DNA of 64,000 nucleotides, from contig NZ_QVAI01000003.1 in the NCBI RefSeq assembly GCF_003427025.1, positions 186,001 to 250,000 on the forward strand, in the 5' to 3' direction. This DNA is from Jiangella endophytica (GTDB lineage Bacteria; Actinomycetota; Actinomycetes; Jiangellales; Jiangellaceae). Both the position numbers and the translations under genes were made by a program. Of this stretch, positions 27,293 through 36,400 are shown one piece after another (position 1 is the stretch's first letter; each line of letters opens with the position of its first letter). Below the pieces are notes generated by a model, which did no database searches, was not told where the DNA came from, and saw only the letters and a list, made by a program, of their open reading frames with translations.

Positions 27293-28977
27293 GCCATCCG
27301 CACCCGGAACTTCCCTCGCCACCACCGCTCGACCCGGCCGCGCTGCGCGTCGTCCCGCTCGGCGGACTGGGCGAGGTCGGCCGCAACATGACCGTGTTCG
27401 AGCACGGCGGCCGGCTGCTCGTCGTCGACTGCGGCGTGCTGTTCCCCGAGGACAACCAGCCCGGCGTCGACCTCATCCTGCCCGACTTCGAGTACATCAG
27501 GGACCGCCTGGACGACGTCGAGGCGATCCTGCTCACGCACGGGCACGAGGACCACATCGGCGCCGTGCCGTTCCTGCTCCGCGAGAAGCAGGACATCCCG
27601 GTCGTCGGCTCCCGGCTGACCCTCGCCCTGGTCGAGGCGAAGCTCAAGGAGCACCGCATCGACGCCTACCAGCTGCAGGTCCGCGAAGGTCAGACGGAGC
27701 GGTTCGGCCCGTTCGAGGTCGAGTTCCTCGCGGTCAACCACTCCATCCCGGACGCGCTGGCGCTGGCCATCCGCACCCCCTCCGGGGTCGTGCTGCACAC
27801 CGGCGACTTCAAGATGGACCAGCTGCCGCTCGACGGCCGGCTCACCGACCTCAACGGCTTCGCCCGGCTCGGCGACGCCGGCGTCGACCTGTTCATGGTC
27901 GACTCCACCAACGCCGAGGTGCCGGGGTTCACGCCGCACGAGCGCGACATCGCCGACGTCCTCGACGGCGTCTTCGCCCGCGCGCCGCGACGCGTCGTCG
28001 TCGCGTCGTTCGCCAGCCACGTGCACCGCGTGCAGCAGGTGCTCGACGTCGCCGTCGCCCACGGCCGCAAGGTCGCGTTCGTCGGCCGGTCGATGGTGCG
28101 CAACATGGGCATCGCCCGCGACCTCGGCTACCTCACCGTCCCCGGCGGCACGCTGGTCGACCTCAAGAGCATCGACAACCTCCCGCCCGACAAGGTCGTG
28201 CTCATGTCCACCGGCTCCCAGGGCGAGCCGATGGCGGCGCTCTCGCGCATCGCCAACCGCGACCACCCGGCCATCCACATCGAGCCCGGCGACGTCGTCG
28301 TGCTGGCGTCGTCGCTGATCCCGGGCAACGAGAACGCCGTCTCCCGCGTCATCAACGGCCTCACCCGCGAGGGCGCCACCGTCGTGCACAAGGGCAACGC
28401 CAAGGTGCACACGTCCGGGCACGCCTCCGCCGGCGAGCTGCTGTTCGCGTACAACCTGGTCAAGCCGCGCAACGTCATGCCGATCCACGGCGAGACCCGG
28501 CACCTGTTCGCCAACGCCGACATCGCCGTCGCGGCGGGGGTGCCGCGCGAGCGGGTGGCGCTGGCCGAGGACGGCGTCGTCGTCGACCTCGTCGACGGCG
28601 TCGCACGCGTGGTGGGCGCCGTGCCGTGCGGCTACGTCTACGTCGACGGCTCCAACGTCGGCGGCGTGGCCGAGGCGTCGCTGAAGGACCGCCGGATCCT
28701 CGGCGAAGAGGGCTTCATCTCCGTCGTCGTGGTCGTCGACTCCGTCACCGGGAAGGTCACCGGCGGTCCCGAGATCCACGCCCGCGGGTTCGCCGAGGAC
28801 GACAGCGTCTTCGACGACATCCGGCCCGAGCTGATCAGCGCGCTGGAGAAGGCCGCCGAGGGCGGCAACGCCGACACCTACCAGCTGCAGCAGACGGTGC
28901 GCCGCACCATCGGCCGCTGGGTCGGCGGCCGGCTGCGGCGCCGCCCGATGATCATTCCGGTGGTCGTGGAGTCGTAG
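27289..28977 (+). CDS. rnj: Ribonuclease J
   Basis: 562 residues, metallo-beta-lactamase/beta-CASP nuclease that acts in mRNA decay and rRNA maturation with 5'-3' exonuclease and endonuclease activity. The zinc ligands are in LTHGHEDHIGAVPFLL (near 83), VNHSIPDALALAI, HTGDFKMDQLP and the late MPIHGETRHL. The beta-CASP part holds ASFASHVHRVQQVLD and VLMSTGSQGEPMAALSR. The last ~100 residues form the C-terminal domain. Coupled to dapA. Confidence 0.97.
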   Translation: MSHPHPELPSPPPLDPAALRVVPLGGLGEVGRNMTVFEHGGRLLVVDCGVLFPEDNQPGVDLILPDFEYIRDRLDDVEAILLTHGHEDHIGAVPFLLREKQDIPVVGSRLTLALVEAKLKEHRIDAYQLQVREGQTERFGPFEVEFLAVNHSIPDALALAIRTPSGVVLHTGDFKMDQLPLDGRLTDLNGFARLGDAGVDLFMVDSTNAEVPGFTPHERDIADVLDGVFARAPRRVVVASFASHVHRVQQVLDVAVAHGRKVAFVGRSMVRNMGIARDLGYLTVPGGTLVDLKSIDNLPPDKVVLMSTGSQGEPMAALSRIANRDHPAIHIEPGDVVVLASSLIPGNENAVSRVINGLTREGATVVHKGNAKVHTSGHASAGELLFAYNLVKPRNVMPIHGETRHLFANADIAVAAGVPRERVALAEDGVVVDLVDGVARVVGAVPCGYVYVDGSNVGGVAEASLKDRRILGEEGFISVVVVVDSVTGKVTGGPEIHARGFAEDDSVFDDIRPELISALEKAAEGGNADTYQLQQTVRRTIGRWVGGRLRRRPMIIPVVVES

Positions 28978-29040
28978 CCGAGCCCGCCGGCGCAGCCGGC
29001 CGACTCGGGGTGTCGCGGCTGGGCAGCAGGGTTCGGTGCC

Positions 29041-29087
29041 GAGGTGTAGACGCTGACGCCAACAGCTGGCGTGTGCGTCTACACCTC
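29041..29087. terminator. Strong hairpin after rnj
   Basis: GAGGTGTAGACGC (29041-29053) pairs perfectly with GCGTCTACACCTC (29075-29087). A 2x2 internal loop separates it from a second helix ACGCCA (29056-29061) / TGGCGT (29067-29072). No T-tract. It starts 64 bases after the rnj stop, so it is likely the terminator of dapA-rnj. Confidence 0.7.
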
Positions 29088-29197
29088 GACGGAGGACTCC
29101 CCGCCCCGCGTCGTCCAGTGCGGCATTGAAACCTCAACCATCGCGTTCATGCCGCCGTGCATGGGCCGGAGACCTGTGCTGCCGGACGCCGCCGCCC

Positions 29198-29203
29198 TAG
29201 CCT
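29198..29203 (+). promoter_or_regulatory. -10 box of lipoprotein gene
   Basis: TAGCCT, followed by GGAGGAGG at 29214-29221 and GTG 29228. Unlike most genes here this one has a short leader and a canonical ribosome binding site. Confidence 0.4.
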
Positions 29204-29227
29204 CGTGACGGGCGGAGGAGGTGTGCG

Positions 29228-29686
29228 GTGCGATCTGCCGGTGTCGCGGTGCTCGCGCTGGTCATGGCGAGCTGCGGGCTGCTCGGCGACGACGGCGACA
29301 GCGACGCGGTGGGCGTGCTGGACATCGAGGTCGGCCAGTGCTTCACCGCACCCGCCGAGGTGCAGGCCGAGCTCACCGAGCTGACCAGCGTGCCGTGCGA
29401 CAGCGGGCACGACCAGGAGGCGTACGCCGTCGTCGCCTACACCGGTCCCGACGGCGAGGAGGCAGGCGCGTTCCCGGGAGCCGACGCGCTCACCAGGTTC
29501 GCCGACGGCGCCTGCGCGCAGGAATTCGGTGAATACGTCGGCACGAGCTATCTGGATTCTTCGCTCTTCTTCACCTATCTGCTCCCGTCCGTACGCGGCT
29601 GGGAGGACGGCGACTCCGATGTCGTGTGTTTCGTGACCACAACGGGCGCGAAACTCGACGCGTCCGTGCGCGACTCCGGAATGTAG
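29228..29686 (+). CDS. Small lipoprotein with Septum_form-like domain
   Basis: 152 residues. The N-terminus has a short hydrophobic stretch followed by the lipobox-like VMASCGLL (Cys16), so it is probably lipid-anchored outside the membrane. The mature part shows DIEVGQCFTAP, VPCDSGHDQEAYAVV, CAQEFGEYVG and DVVCFVTT, the spaced Cys pattern of the Septum_form family (PF13845), whose role in division is poorly supported. It stands between the rnj terminator and the injection-system genes. Whether it belongs to either is unclear. Confidence 0.8.
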   Translation: MRSAGVAVLALVMASCGLLGDDGDSDAVGVLDIEVGQCFTAPAEVQAELTELTSVPCDSGHDQEAYAVVAYTGPDGEEAGAFPGADALTRFADGACAQEFGEYVGTSYLDSSLFFTYLLPSVRGWEDGDSDVVCFVTTTGAKLDASVRDSGM

Positions 29687-29709
29687 GCGCAATTCGAGGG
29701 AGAAACGAC

Positions 29710-30096
29710 ATGGGTGCTCCGCAGGTGGTCGACTCCGCGCAGACGATCTGCTCGTTCGGCACCGCCCCCTCGTCGCTGGGCGTGCTGCCACTGGCGCGGG
29801 TGACGGTCGAGGGCCGTCCGGCCGCCACCGTCGACGACGCCGTCCCGCTGGTCAACATCCGGCCGTTCAACACCTGCGTCAGCCTGGCGAACCCCATGGT
29901 CGCGGCCGCGACGAGCGCCGCGATGGGCGTCCTGACACCGCAGCCGTGCCTACCGGCGACATCGACGTGGCTGCCCGGCTCGCCGCTGACGACCGTCGGC
30001 GGGCGACAGGCGCTGACGCTCGGGTCGACCTGCCGCTGCCAGTGGGGCGGGGTCATCGTGGTCGCACAGCCGGGCAGCGTCCGCACCACGTCCTGA
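29710..30096 (+). CDS. PAAR-like protein (DUF4280 type), probable spike tip
   Basis: 128 residues from ATG 29710 behind GAGGGAG. VVDSAQTICSFGTAPSSLGV and the repeated PLVNIRPFNTCVSLANPMVA, QPCLPATSTWLPGSPL, ALTLGSTCRCQWGGVI are the strand-rich, Cys-containing pattern of DUF4280/PAAR-like proteins, which cap the VgrG spike and pierce the membrane. In many clusters this gene follows the spike gene; here it is first in the operon, 149 bases before the sheath gene. Confidence 0.85.
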   Translation: MGAPQVVDSAQTICSFGTAPSSLGVLPLARVTVEGRPAATVDDAVPLVNIRPFNTCVSLANPMVAAATSAAMGVLTPQPCLPATSTWLPGSPLTTVGGRQALTLGSTCRCQWGGVIVVAQPGSVRTTS

Positions 30097-30245
30097 CGCC
30101 ATTCGCGCGTCCATGCGCGCGTGCATGAGCCGAAGCAATTCCGAAGCGCCGACGTGGTGCCCAAGAATGGTGCCTCGAACGATTCCGGGACCGGCGGGGA
30201 CGTGGTCGAACCGGTGCGGATTCCACGCTCGAGAAAGAGGTCGTC

Positions 30246-31817
30246 GTGCCCACTTACACAGCGCCAGGCGTGTACGTCGAAGAGGTTCCCTCGTCGCAGA
30301 AGGTCCTCACCGCGGTCCCCACGGCGATCGCCGCTTTCGTCGGATTCACCGAACGCGCCCCGGCCGACGACCCCGCCGACCCGCAGGGCCTCGCACCCCG
30401 TCTGGTGACCAGCTGGTCTCAGTACGAGCAGCTCTACGGCGGCTTCGCCAAGGGCGCCATGCTGCCGCTCTCGGTCTATGGGTACTTCCAGAACGGCGGC
30501 GCGCTCGCCTACATCGTCCGGGTGCCCAACAGCGAGCCCGCGGGGGAGCCGTCGGCGGTGGCCCTGCCGGCCGCCGACCGCAGCCTCGGCAGCCCACTGG
30601 TCATCGAGAGCGTGGAACCCGACGCGGCGCTGACGGTCGCGGTCACGGCCCAGGAGCCGGACGACGTCGACGACACCGCGCCGGCGCCGTTCACCATCGA
30701 CATCCTCGACGGCGACGACGTCGTCGAGTCCTACCCCGGCCTCACCCTCGGTGGGCCACGCGACGCCGCCACCGTCGTCAACGCCGCCTCCACGCGGGTC
30801 ACCGTGAAGGTCGCGCTGGCCGAGGACACCGACCTCACCGGCCAGCTCGACCTCATGCGGCCCGGTCAGTACCCGCTGCAGCCGGCCACGCCCCGGCCGG
30901 TGCCGGTGACGGGCCGCCGCTTCGCCGGCTCCGAGTCCGCACGCACCGGCATCAACGGCCTCGCCATCGCCGAGGACGTCACCATGATCGTGGTTCCCGA
31001 CCTCATCACGGCGGCCACCACGGATGACGGCAGCGTCGACCTCAGCCTCTGGAAGGCCGTGCAGACTGCGCTCATCGCGCACTGCGAGCAGTACTCCAAC
31101 CGGATGGCCGTCCTCGACGCCCCGCCAGGCATGACGCCGCAGCAGATCAAGGAGTGGCGCTCGGACCAGGCGCAGTACGACTCGCCGTTCGCCGCGCTCT
31201 ACTACCCGTGGATCACGGTCGAGAACCCCGGCGCCACCAACGGCGACGCCACGGTCCTCATCCCGCCGTCCGGCCACGTCGCCGGCGTGTGGGCGCGCAC
31301 CGACCAGGCCCGCGGTGTGTGGAAGGCCCCGGCCAACGACACCATCCGCGGCGTCCTCGACATCGAGCGGCCCATCACCCAGAACGAGCAGTCCGTCCTC
31401 AACCCCGTCGGCGTCAACTGCATCCGCCCCTTCGGCACCCGAGGCATCCGCATCTGGGGCGCCCGCACGCTGTCGTCGGACACCGACTGGACCTACCTGA
31501 ACGTGCGCCGGCTGTTCAACATGGTGGAGGCGACCATCATGGACGGCACCCAGTGGGCGGTGTTCGAGCCCAACGACACCAAGCTCTGGGAAGGCGTCTC
31601 GCGGACGCTCACCGGTTTCCTGCACGGGCTCTGGCAGGCCGGCGCGCTGTTCGGGCAGTCCGCGGCCCAGGCCTTCTACGTCAAGTGCGACGCCGAGACC
31701 AACCCGCCGGACTCCATCGACCAGGGCAAACTCGTGGTCGAGGTGGGTCTCGCGCCGGTCAAGCCGGCGGAGTTCGTGGTGTTCCGGATCAGCCAGACCA
31801 AGCAGAGCGCCGCCTGA
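30246..31817 (+). CDS. Contractile tail sheath protein
   Basis: 523 residues, the outer sheath subunit whose contraction drives the inner tube. PTYTAPGVYVEEVPSSQKVL is the conserved sheath N-terminus, with AAFVGFTERAPADDP next. The C-terminal domain is strongly conserved: YYPWITVENPG, ARTDQARGVWKAPANDTIRG, NPVGVNCIRPFGTRGIRIWG and WTYLNVRRLFNMVEATI. A single sheath gene is present, whereas Afp/PVC clusters have two or three. GTG 30246 has AGAGG about 6 bases upstream. Confidence 0.96.
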   Translation: MPTYTAPGVYVEEVPSSQKVLTAVPTAIAAFVGFTERAPADDPADPQGLAPRLVTSWSQYEQLYGGFAKGAMLPLSVYGYFQNGGALAYIVRVPNSEPAGEPSAVALPAADRSLGSPLVIESVEPDAALTVAVTAQEPDDVDDTAPAPFTIDILDGDDVVESYPGLTLGGPRDAATVVNAASTRVTVKVALAEDTDLTGQLDLMRPGQYPLQPATPRPVPVTGRRFAGSESARTGINGLAIAEDVTMIVVPDLITAATTDDGSVDLSLWKAVQTALIAHCEQYSNRMAVLDAPPGMTPQQIKEWRSDQAQYDSPFAALYYPWITVENPGATNGDATVLIPPSGHVAGVWARTDQARGVWKAPANDTIRGVLDIERPITQNEQSVLNPVGVNCIRPFGTRGIRIWGARTLSSDTDWTYLNVRRLFNMVEATIMDGTQWAVFEPNDTKLWEGVSRTLTGFLHGLWQAGALFGQSAAQAFYVKCDAETNPPDSIDQGKLVVEVGLAPVKPAEFVVFRISQTKQSAA

Positions 31818-31845
31818 CCGGCGACCACCACCGAAGGAGACCGAC

Positions 31846-32325
31846 ATGCCTCAGGCAGGACTGTTCCGCAACGACCCGATGATCGCCATGAACTTCTTCC
31901 TCGAGATCGACGGGGAAGTGGTGAGCGCGCTCATGTCGGTGGGTGGGCTGGACATCGAACTCGGTGTCATGAAGGTGACCCAGACGGGGCCCGACGGGAA
32001 GAAGCAACAGGTCAAGTCGATCGGCCAGGTGGTCGAGACACCGGACATCCAGCTCACCCGGGTGGCGAGCAGCGACATGGCGCAGGACCCGCTGTGGCAG
32101 TGGTTCAACGACATCCGCACCGCCGGTCTCGGCTCCGATCGTGCCGCCAAGCGCAAGAACGGCTCCGTCGTCATCTACGACTCCGCCTACACGGAGGTCT
32201 CGCGGTTCAACTTCTTCAACGGCTGGCCCAGCAAGATCGGCACCGACCAGCTGTCCGTCGACGGCGGCGAGGCGATCAAGGAGACCATCACCCTGGTCGT
32301 CGAGCGTCTCGAGCGGGTCAAGTGA
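31846..32325 (+). CDS. Inner tube protein 1 (T4 gp19-like)
   Basis: 159 residues of the tail-tube family. GLFRNDPMIAMNFFLEIDGE, VGGLDIELGVMKVTQTGPDG, TPDIQLTRVASSDMAQDPLW and VVIYDSAYTEVSRFNFFNGW match the beta-barrel tube fold that stacks as hexameric rings inside the sheath. A clear AAGGAG lies upstream of ATG 31846. The next gene overlaps its stop by four bases. Confidence 0.95.
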   Translation: MPQAGLFRNDPMIAMNFFLEIDGEVVSALMSVGGLDIELGVMKVTQTGPDGKKQQVKSIGQVVETPDIQLTRVASSDMAQDPLWQWFNDIRTAGLGSDRAAKRKNGSVVIYDSAYTEVSRFNFFNGWPSKIGTDQLSVDGGEAIKETITLVVERLERVK

Positions 32326-32825
32326 GCCTGCAGACCCGGTACGAGTTCGTCCTGCCGCGCGGGTACGTCGACCGCGACGGCACCCTGCACCGGGGCGGGA
32401 CCATGCGGCTGGCGACGGCGCGCGACGAGCTCGAACCGCTGCGCGACCCCATGGTCGACGGTCCGGACGACCCGCGGCTCACGATCCTCGTGCTGGCCCG
32501 CGTCGTCGAGACCCTCGGCTCGCTGGAACTGGTGACGCCGCACGAGATCGAGAACCTGTTCGCCGTCGACCTTGCGTTCCTGCAGGACTTCTACGGCGTC
32601 ATCAACTTCGGTAGCCAGGACGACTACGAGGCGTTGCTGCAGGGCCAGCAGGAGCTGCTCGGGCCGGTGCGGGGCGCCGATGGCACGGGGGCACGCACGA
32701 CCGCGCCGGCGGCGGAGGCGGCGGCCCCGAATGAGCCGGTCACCGTCGGCGCGCCGGAGCCGGCGGTGCGGGCACCGCGTCCCGGACGGTCGGCGATCGA
32801 GGAGCTCCCGGGCGTCGGCAGGTGA
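32322..32825 (+). CDS. Phage-type tail assembly protein
   Basis: 167 residues from GTG 32322. The first 120 residues (RYEFVLPRGYVDRDGTLHRG, MRLATARDELEPLRDP, LTILVLARVVETLGSLE, IENLFAVDLAFLQDFYGVIN) match tail assembly proteins of the Mu gp41-like group found beside tube genes. In phages such proteins chaperone the tape measure; the role in injection systems is not settled. The last 45 residues are a Pro/Ala-rich tail. Confidence 0.82.
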   Translation: MSLQTRYEFVLPRGYVDRDGTLHRGGTMRLATARDELEPLRDPMVDGPDDPRLTILVLARVVETLGSLELVTPHEIENLFAVDLAFLQDFYGVINFGSQDDYEALLQGQQELLGPVRGADGTGARTTAPAAEAAAPNEPVTVGAPEPAVRAPRPGRSAIEELPGVGR

Positions 32826-32831
32826 GCCGAG

Positions 32832-33005
32832 GTGCTGCGCTACCCGGCCGACGCGCTCTGGCAGGAGATCGCGTACCTCGCCTACCACCTGCACTGGCCG
32901 CTGGACACGTTGCTCGACCTGGAGCATCTCGACCGGGTCCGGATGATCCGGGCCGTCGGATCCTTGAACGACCGCGCATGGGAGGCGGTGCGCGAGCATG
33001 CCTGA
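32832..33005 (+). CDS. DUF6760 family small protein
   Basis: 57 residues, GTG 32832 to TGA 33005. LRYPADALWQEIAYLAYHLH, then WPLDTLLDLEHLDRVRMI, is the helical pattern of the small DUF6760 proteins that sit in injection-system clusters in the place of Afp6. It starts six bases after the previous stop and overlaps the next gene by eight bases. Function unknown; a linker or assembly factor is likely. Confidence 0.82.
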   Translation: MLRYPADALWQEIAYLAYHLHWPLDTLLDLEHLDRVRMIRAVGSLNDRAWEAVREHA

Positions 33006-33483
33006 GGCGGACTACCTGGGCGGCGAGCCGACCAGCTCGAACCGGTTCCTCTTCGAGGTCGACGGTGTCGAGATCGGGACCTTCCGCGAGGTGCGTGGCC
33101 TGGAGGTGACGGCCGTGCTGGAGGAGTACGCCGAGGGCGGTGAGAACGGCTACGTCCATCGTCTCCCCGGCCGGTTGAGCTGGCCCAATCTGGTCTTCCG
33201 GCGCGGCCTCACCCAGGGCGACGCGCTGTTCGCGTGGGTGAACAAGACCGCGGGCCAGGGCTTCGCCGCGGCCGGCGACTCGCTGGTCCGCAGCACAGGT
33301 GCCGTGACGGTCCTCGGCGAGCGCGGCGAACGGTTGCGCGCCTGGGAGTTCGACGGTGTCTTCGCGGTCCGCTGGACCGGGCCGAATTTCGACGTCGAGA
33401 GCGCGCACTCCTTGGAGGAGGAGCTCGAGGTGGCGCACAACGGTTTCCGGTCGCGGACCTCGAGCGGATCGGGTGCCACGTGA
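32998..33483 (+). CDS. Inner tube protein 2 (tube initiator, Pvc5/Afp5 type)
   Basis: 161 residues of the gp19-like tube family, but diverged from tube 1: SSNRFLFEVDGVEIGTFREV, RGLEVTAVLEEYAEGGENGY, RGLTQGDALFAWVNKTAGQG and LRAWEFDGVFAVRWTGPNFD. The second tube paralogue usually forms the ring that joins spike and tube. The last 13 residues are Ser/Gly-rich. Confidence 0.92.
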   Translation: MPEADYLGGEPTSSNRFLFEVDGVEIGTFREVRGLEVTAVLEEYAEGGENGYVHRLPGRLSWPNLVFRRGLTQGDALFAWVNKTAGQGFAAAGDSLVRSTGAVTVLGERGERLRAWEFDGVFAVRWTGPNFDVESAHSLEEELEVAHNGFRSRTSSGSGAT

Positions 33484-36400
33484 GCGGGGGCGTCGGGGGC
33501 TGGGCGAGCACGGCGAGTTCCGCCGGCACGGCGGATGCTGCCGGGTCGGCGGGTGCGGCGGGTGCGGTCGTTCGGGATGAGGCGGCCGGTTCGGACGAGG
33601 CGGACCGGTCCGCGCTGGGGCGAGCGGCCGCGATGCGACACCGGCCGGCCCGGCGTGCCCGTGGTGCGTCGGACCGCTCCGGCCTCGGCGACCTCGCGTG
33701 CGGCCTGAACGCCTTCGCGGTCACCGTCGGCCGGTCCCGTGTCGTGCGGCGGGCGCTGACCTCGGTGACGGGACGTGGGGTGCGGCCGGCGGGCGTCGCT
33801 GACGCCGAGGTCGTGGACGGTCCCGTGCGTCCGCCGCGCTGGTGGTGGCCGTCGACGGCCGACACTGTGGCCGGCGCCTCGGCCGACACTGTGGCCGGCG
33901 TCGCGGCCGGCACCGTGGTCGGCGTCGCGGGCGCGCACGCAGCTGTGGCGCCTGGGCTGGCCCGGGTCGTGCGACGGGTGCCGAGGGAGTCGACGTACGC
34001 TCCCGGCGGGTTCTCCGGGCGGCTCGCCCCCAGAGCCGTGCCGATGCGGTTGCCGGTCGAGGTCGCGGCGGCCGGTCCCATGCTCGCGCCGCAGGACTCG
34101 CGCCGCCGGTCGGCACCCCGCGCCGGATCGAGGGCCTCGGCCGTGGTGCCGGCGGCCGCCGAGGGCGACTCGCGGGGCGTAGCCGCGGCAGACGAGGGCT
34201 CACCCGTGGCGCCGGCGGCGGTCGGGAGCGGCGCAGTCGTGGGCGGCGGGGTTGTGAGCGGCGCGGTCGCGAGGGGCGCGGTGCAGGCTCTGCGCCGGGC
34301 GGCCACGGCCGCGGCGGGCGGAGCGCCGGCCCGGCAAGCGCGGGTTCGCCGGTCGATGGCCAGGACGACGGTCGCGGTGCCGGTCGCGCGCAGTGCCGCC
34401 GCGGGATCGACCCGGGGCGCCGGGCCGCACGGGCTTCACGGGCTGGTCCCCGCTCCGAGTCCCGGTCCGGCGGTGGCGTCCGGCGGCCGCTCCGGTGGTG
34501 GCGGTGCTGGGACCCCTGGGCGTGCCGACGCGGGAGCCGTCCCGGGAGCCGGCGCGGGAGCCGTCCCTGGGGTGGCCGACGTGGGCGCCGGGGTCGGCCC
34601 CGTGGCGCGGCGAGCGACGGTCGTGACCGGCGATTCGCGCTCGAGCCTCCGGCCCAGCACCGCGCCCGCGGCCGCAGCGGCCCGCGTGGAAGCTGGGCGA
34701 CCAGCCCGGCCCGAGGCGGTGACCGGCGCGGCGGTGACCGGCGCGGCGGTGACCGGCGCGGCGGAGGCGGCGGGCGGTGCGGCGGGCCGGCGGGCATTCG
34801 GCCGTGTGGCGGCCCTGGTCGCGGCCGCCGGGCGTCGTGTGGACACTGTGGCGGAGAGCGGCTCGCACACCCGGCCCGGTGTGGGCGGGAGTGTCGGCCG
34901 TCGTGCACTGGAGCGGCCGGCATGGGGGCTCGCGTCGCGGGTGGCGGCGGTTCGTCGTGCTGGCGGCCGTCCGAGCTCGACCGACGCCGGTGGTGCGGCG
35001 TGGCCGGACGTGGCAGACCCCGCGATGCGGCCTGGTGGAGGTCGTGCGGGCACGGGCGGCGAGGACTCGGCCGCGACAGCGGGCGGCGGATCGCGCAGTG
35101 TGGTCGCGGGCCTTGCGGATGGGAGCGAGGAGGCTCGACCCGCGCAGGCCCGGCTCGGTGCCGAGGGAGTGGGCCGAACGGTGAGGCGCAGCGTGACCGG
35201 CGCGGCGCGAGGACTCGCCCCCGCAGCCCGCCCGCCGGAGGCCGGGTACGCCACCACACCACCCGGCGGGCTCGGAACGGCGTTCTCGCGTGGCGCCATC
35301 GGCGACGCGCGGTCGCCGGTCGGCGCGACGGCTTCGGCAGTCCGGTGGACGCCGGCCGGGCGGTTGTCCCGCGCGGTGGGCGCGAGCGCACGGCCGGACG
35401 CCGGCCGTGCGCATCCGGGCGAACCGGAGGCGGCCGGCGCCGGCCTGGGAAGAACCCCGGCGGCAATGCGCGGCCGGTCCGTGGCGATGCGCGGCCCAGC
35501 CGTGGCGACGACCAGCCCGGCGACGACCAGCCCGGCGACGACCAACCTGCCTGCGACGACACGCTCGGCCGAGCGGCGACCGGGGTCCGGTGCCGCGGGG
35601 ACGGCTGGGCCTGGCGTGGCGGGGGCGGCCGGGCGCGGCGTGGCGGGCGATCGGTCCGCCGGATGGGTGGTGGGGGGCGTGCCGGCGCTGCACCTCGGCG
35701 CGCGTGGGCGTGGCGCGCGCGGTGGCCGGTCGGTGGCACCGGCGGTGTGGGGCGCGCCGTCGCGCAGCACCGTGCCGGTCAGGCGCCGAGCGCGCGACGA
35801 CGGAGCGGAGTTCGCCCGCGGGAGGACGAGTCGCGCGAGGACGACCGGAGGACAGCCCGTGCGAGTGCCGCCCGGCACGGTCGTGGGGGGTTCGATCGTG
35901 CCGGGCACCGCGGCGGCGGGGCCCGGGCCGTGGGCCGCGGCCGGGACCGCGGGGGTGCACGAGATCGCCCCCGCGGTCCTCGGCCGGGTGCTGGCGGGTG
36001 GGCTGACGCGACTGCCGGGGCCGGCGCCGACCGTCCTGCGAGCCCATGACGAGGCGGCGCTGACGGGGACATCCATGGGCGTGCGGACGGACCGGGTGGC
36101 GCCGCCGCGGATGTCGATCGCGCCGCCGGTGGCCGTCGTCGGAGCGCCGGGGGTCCGGCCGGGCGAGACGGCGACCGGGATCGTGCGTGCCGCGACTCGT
36201 CCGTCCGGCTCCGGACCGCTGCCGACGAGACCCGACGTCCCGGCCGCCGGAACGGTCGCCGGCACGGCCGCACCCGGCTGGGCGGCGCCGCCTGCCGCCG
36301 GTCCGACCGGCGCTGCCCACCCGGCCGGCACGGCCGGACCGTCCGGTCAGCCGGCCGGACCGTCCGAGCCGCCCGGCGGACCGGAACCGCCGGCCCGGTG

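Noticed and set aside
33721-36331. Long minus-strand and alternate-frame ORFs (up to about 700 codons) across the low-complexity gene
   Set aside because: In DNA of this GC content stop codons are rare in all frames. Only the plus-strand frame 33480-36527 is coupled to genes at both ends and carries a folded-looking C-terminus.
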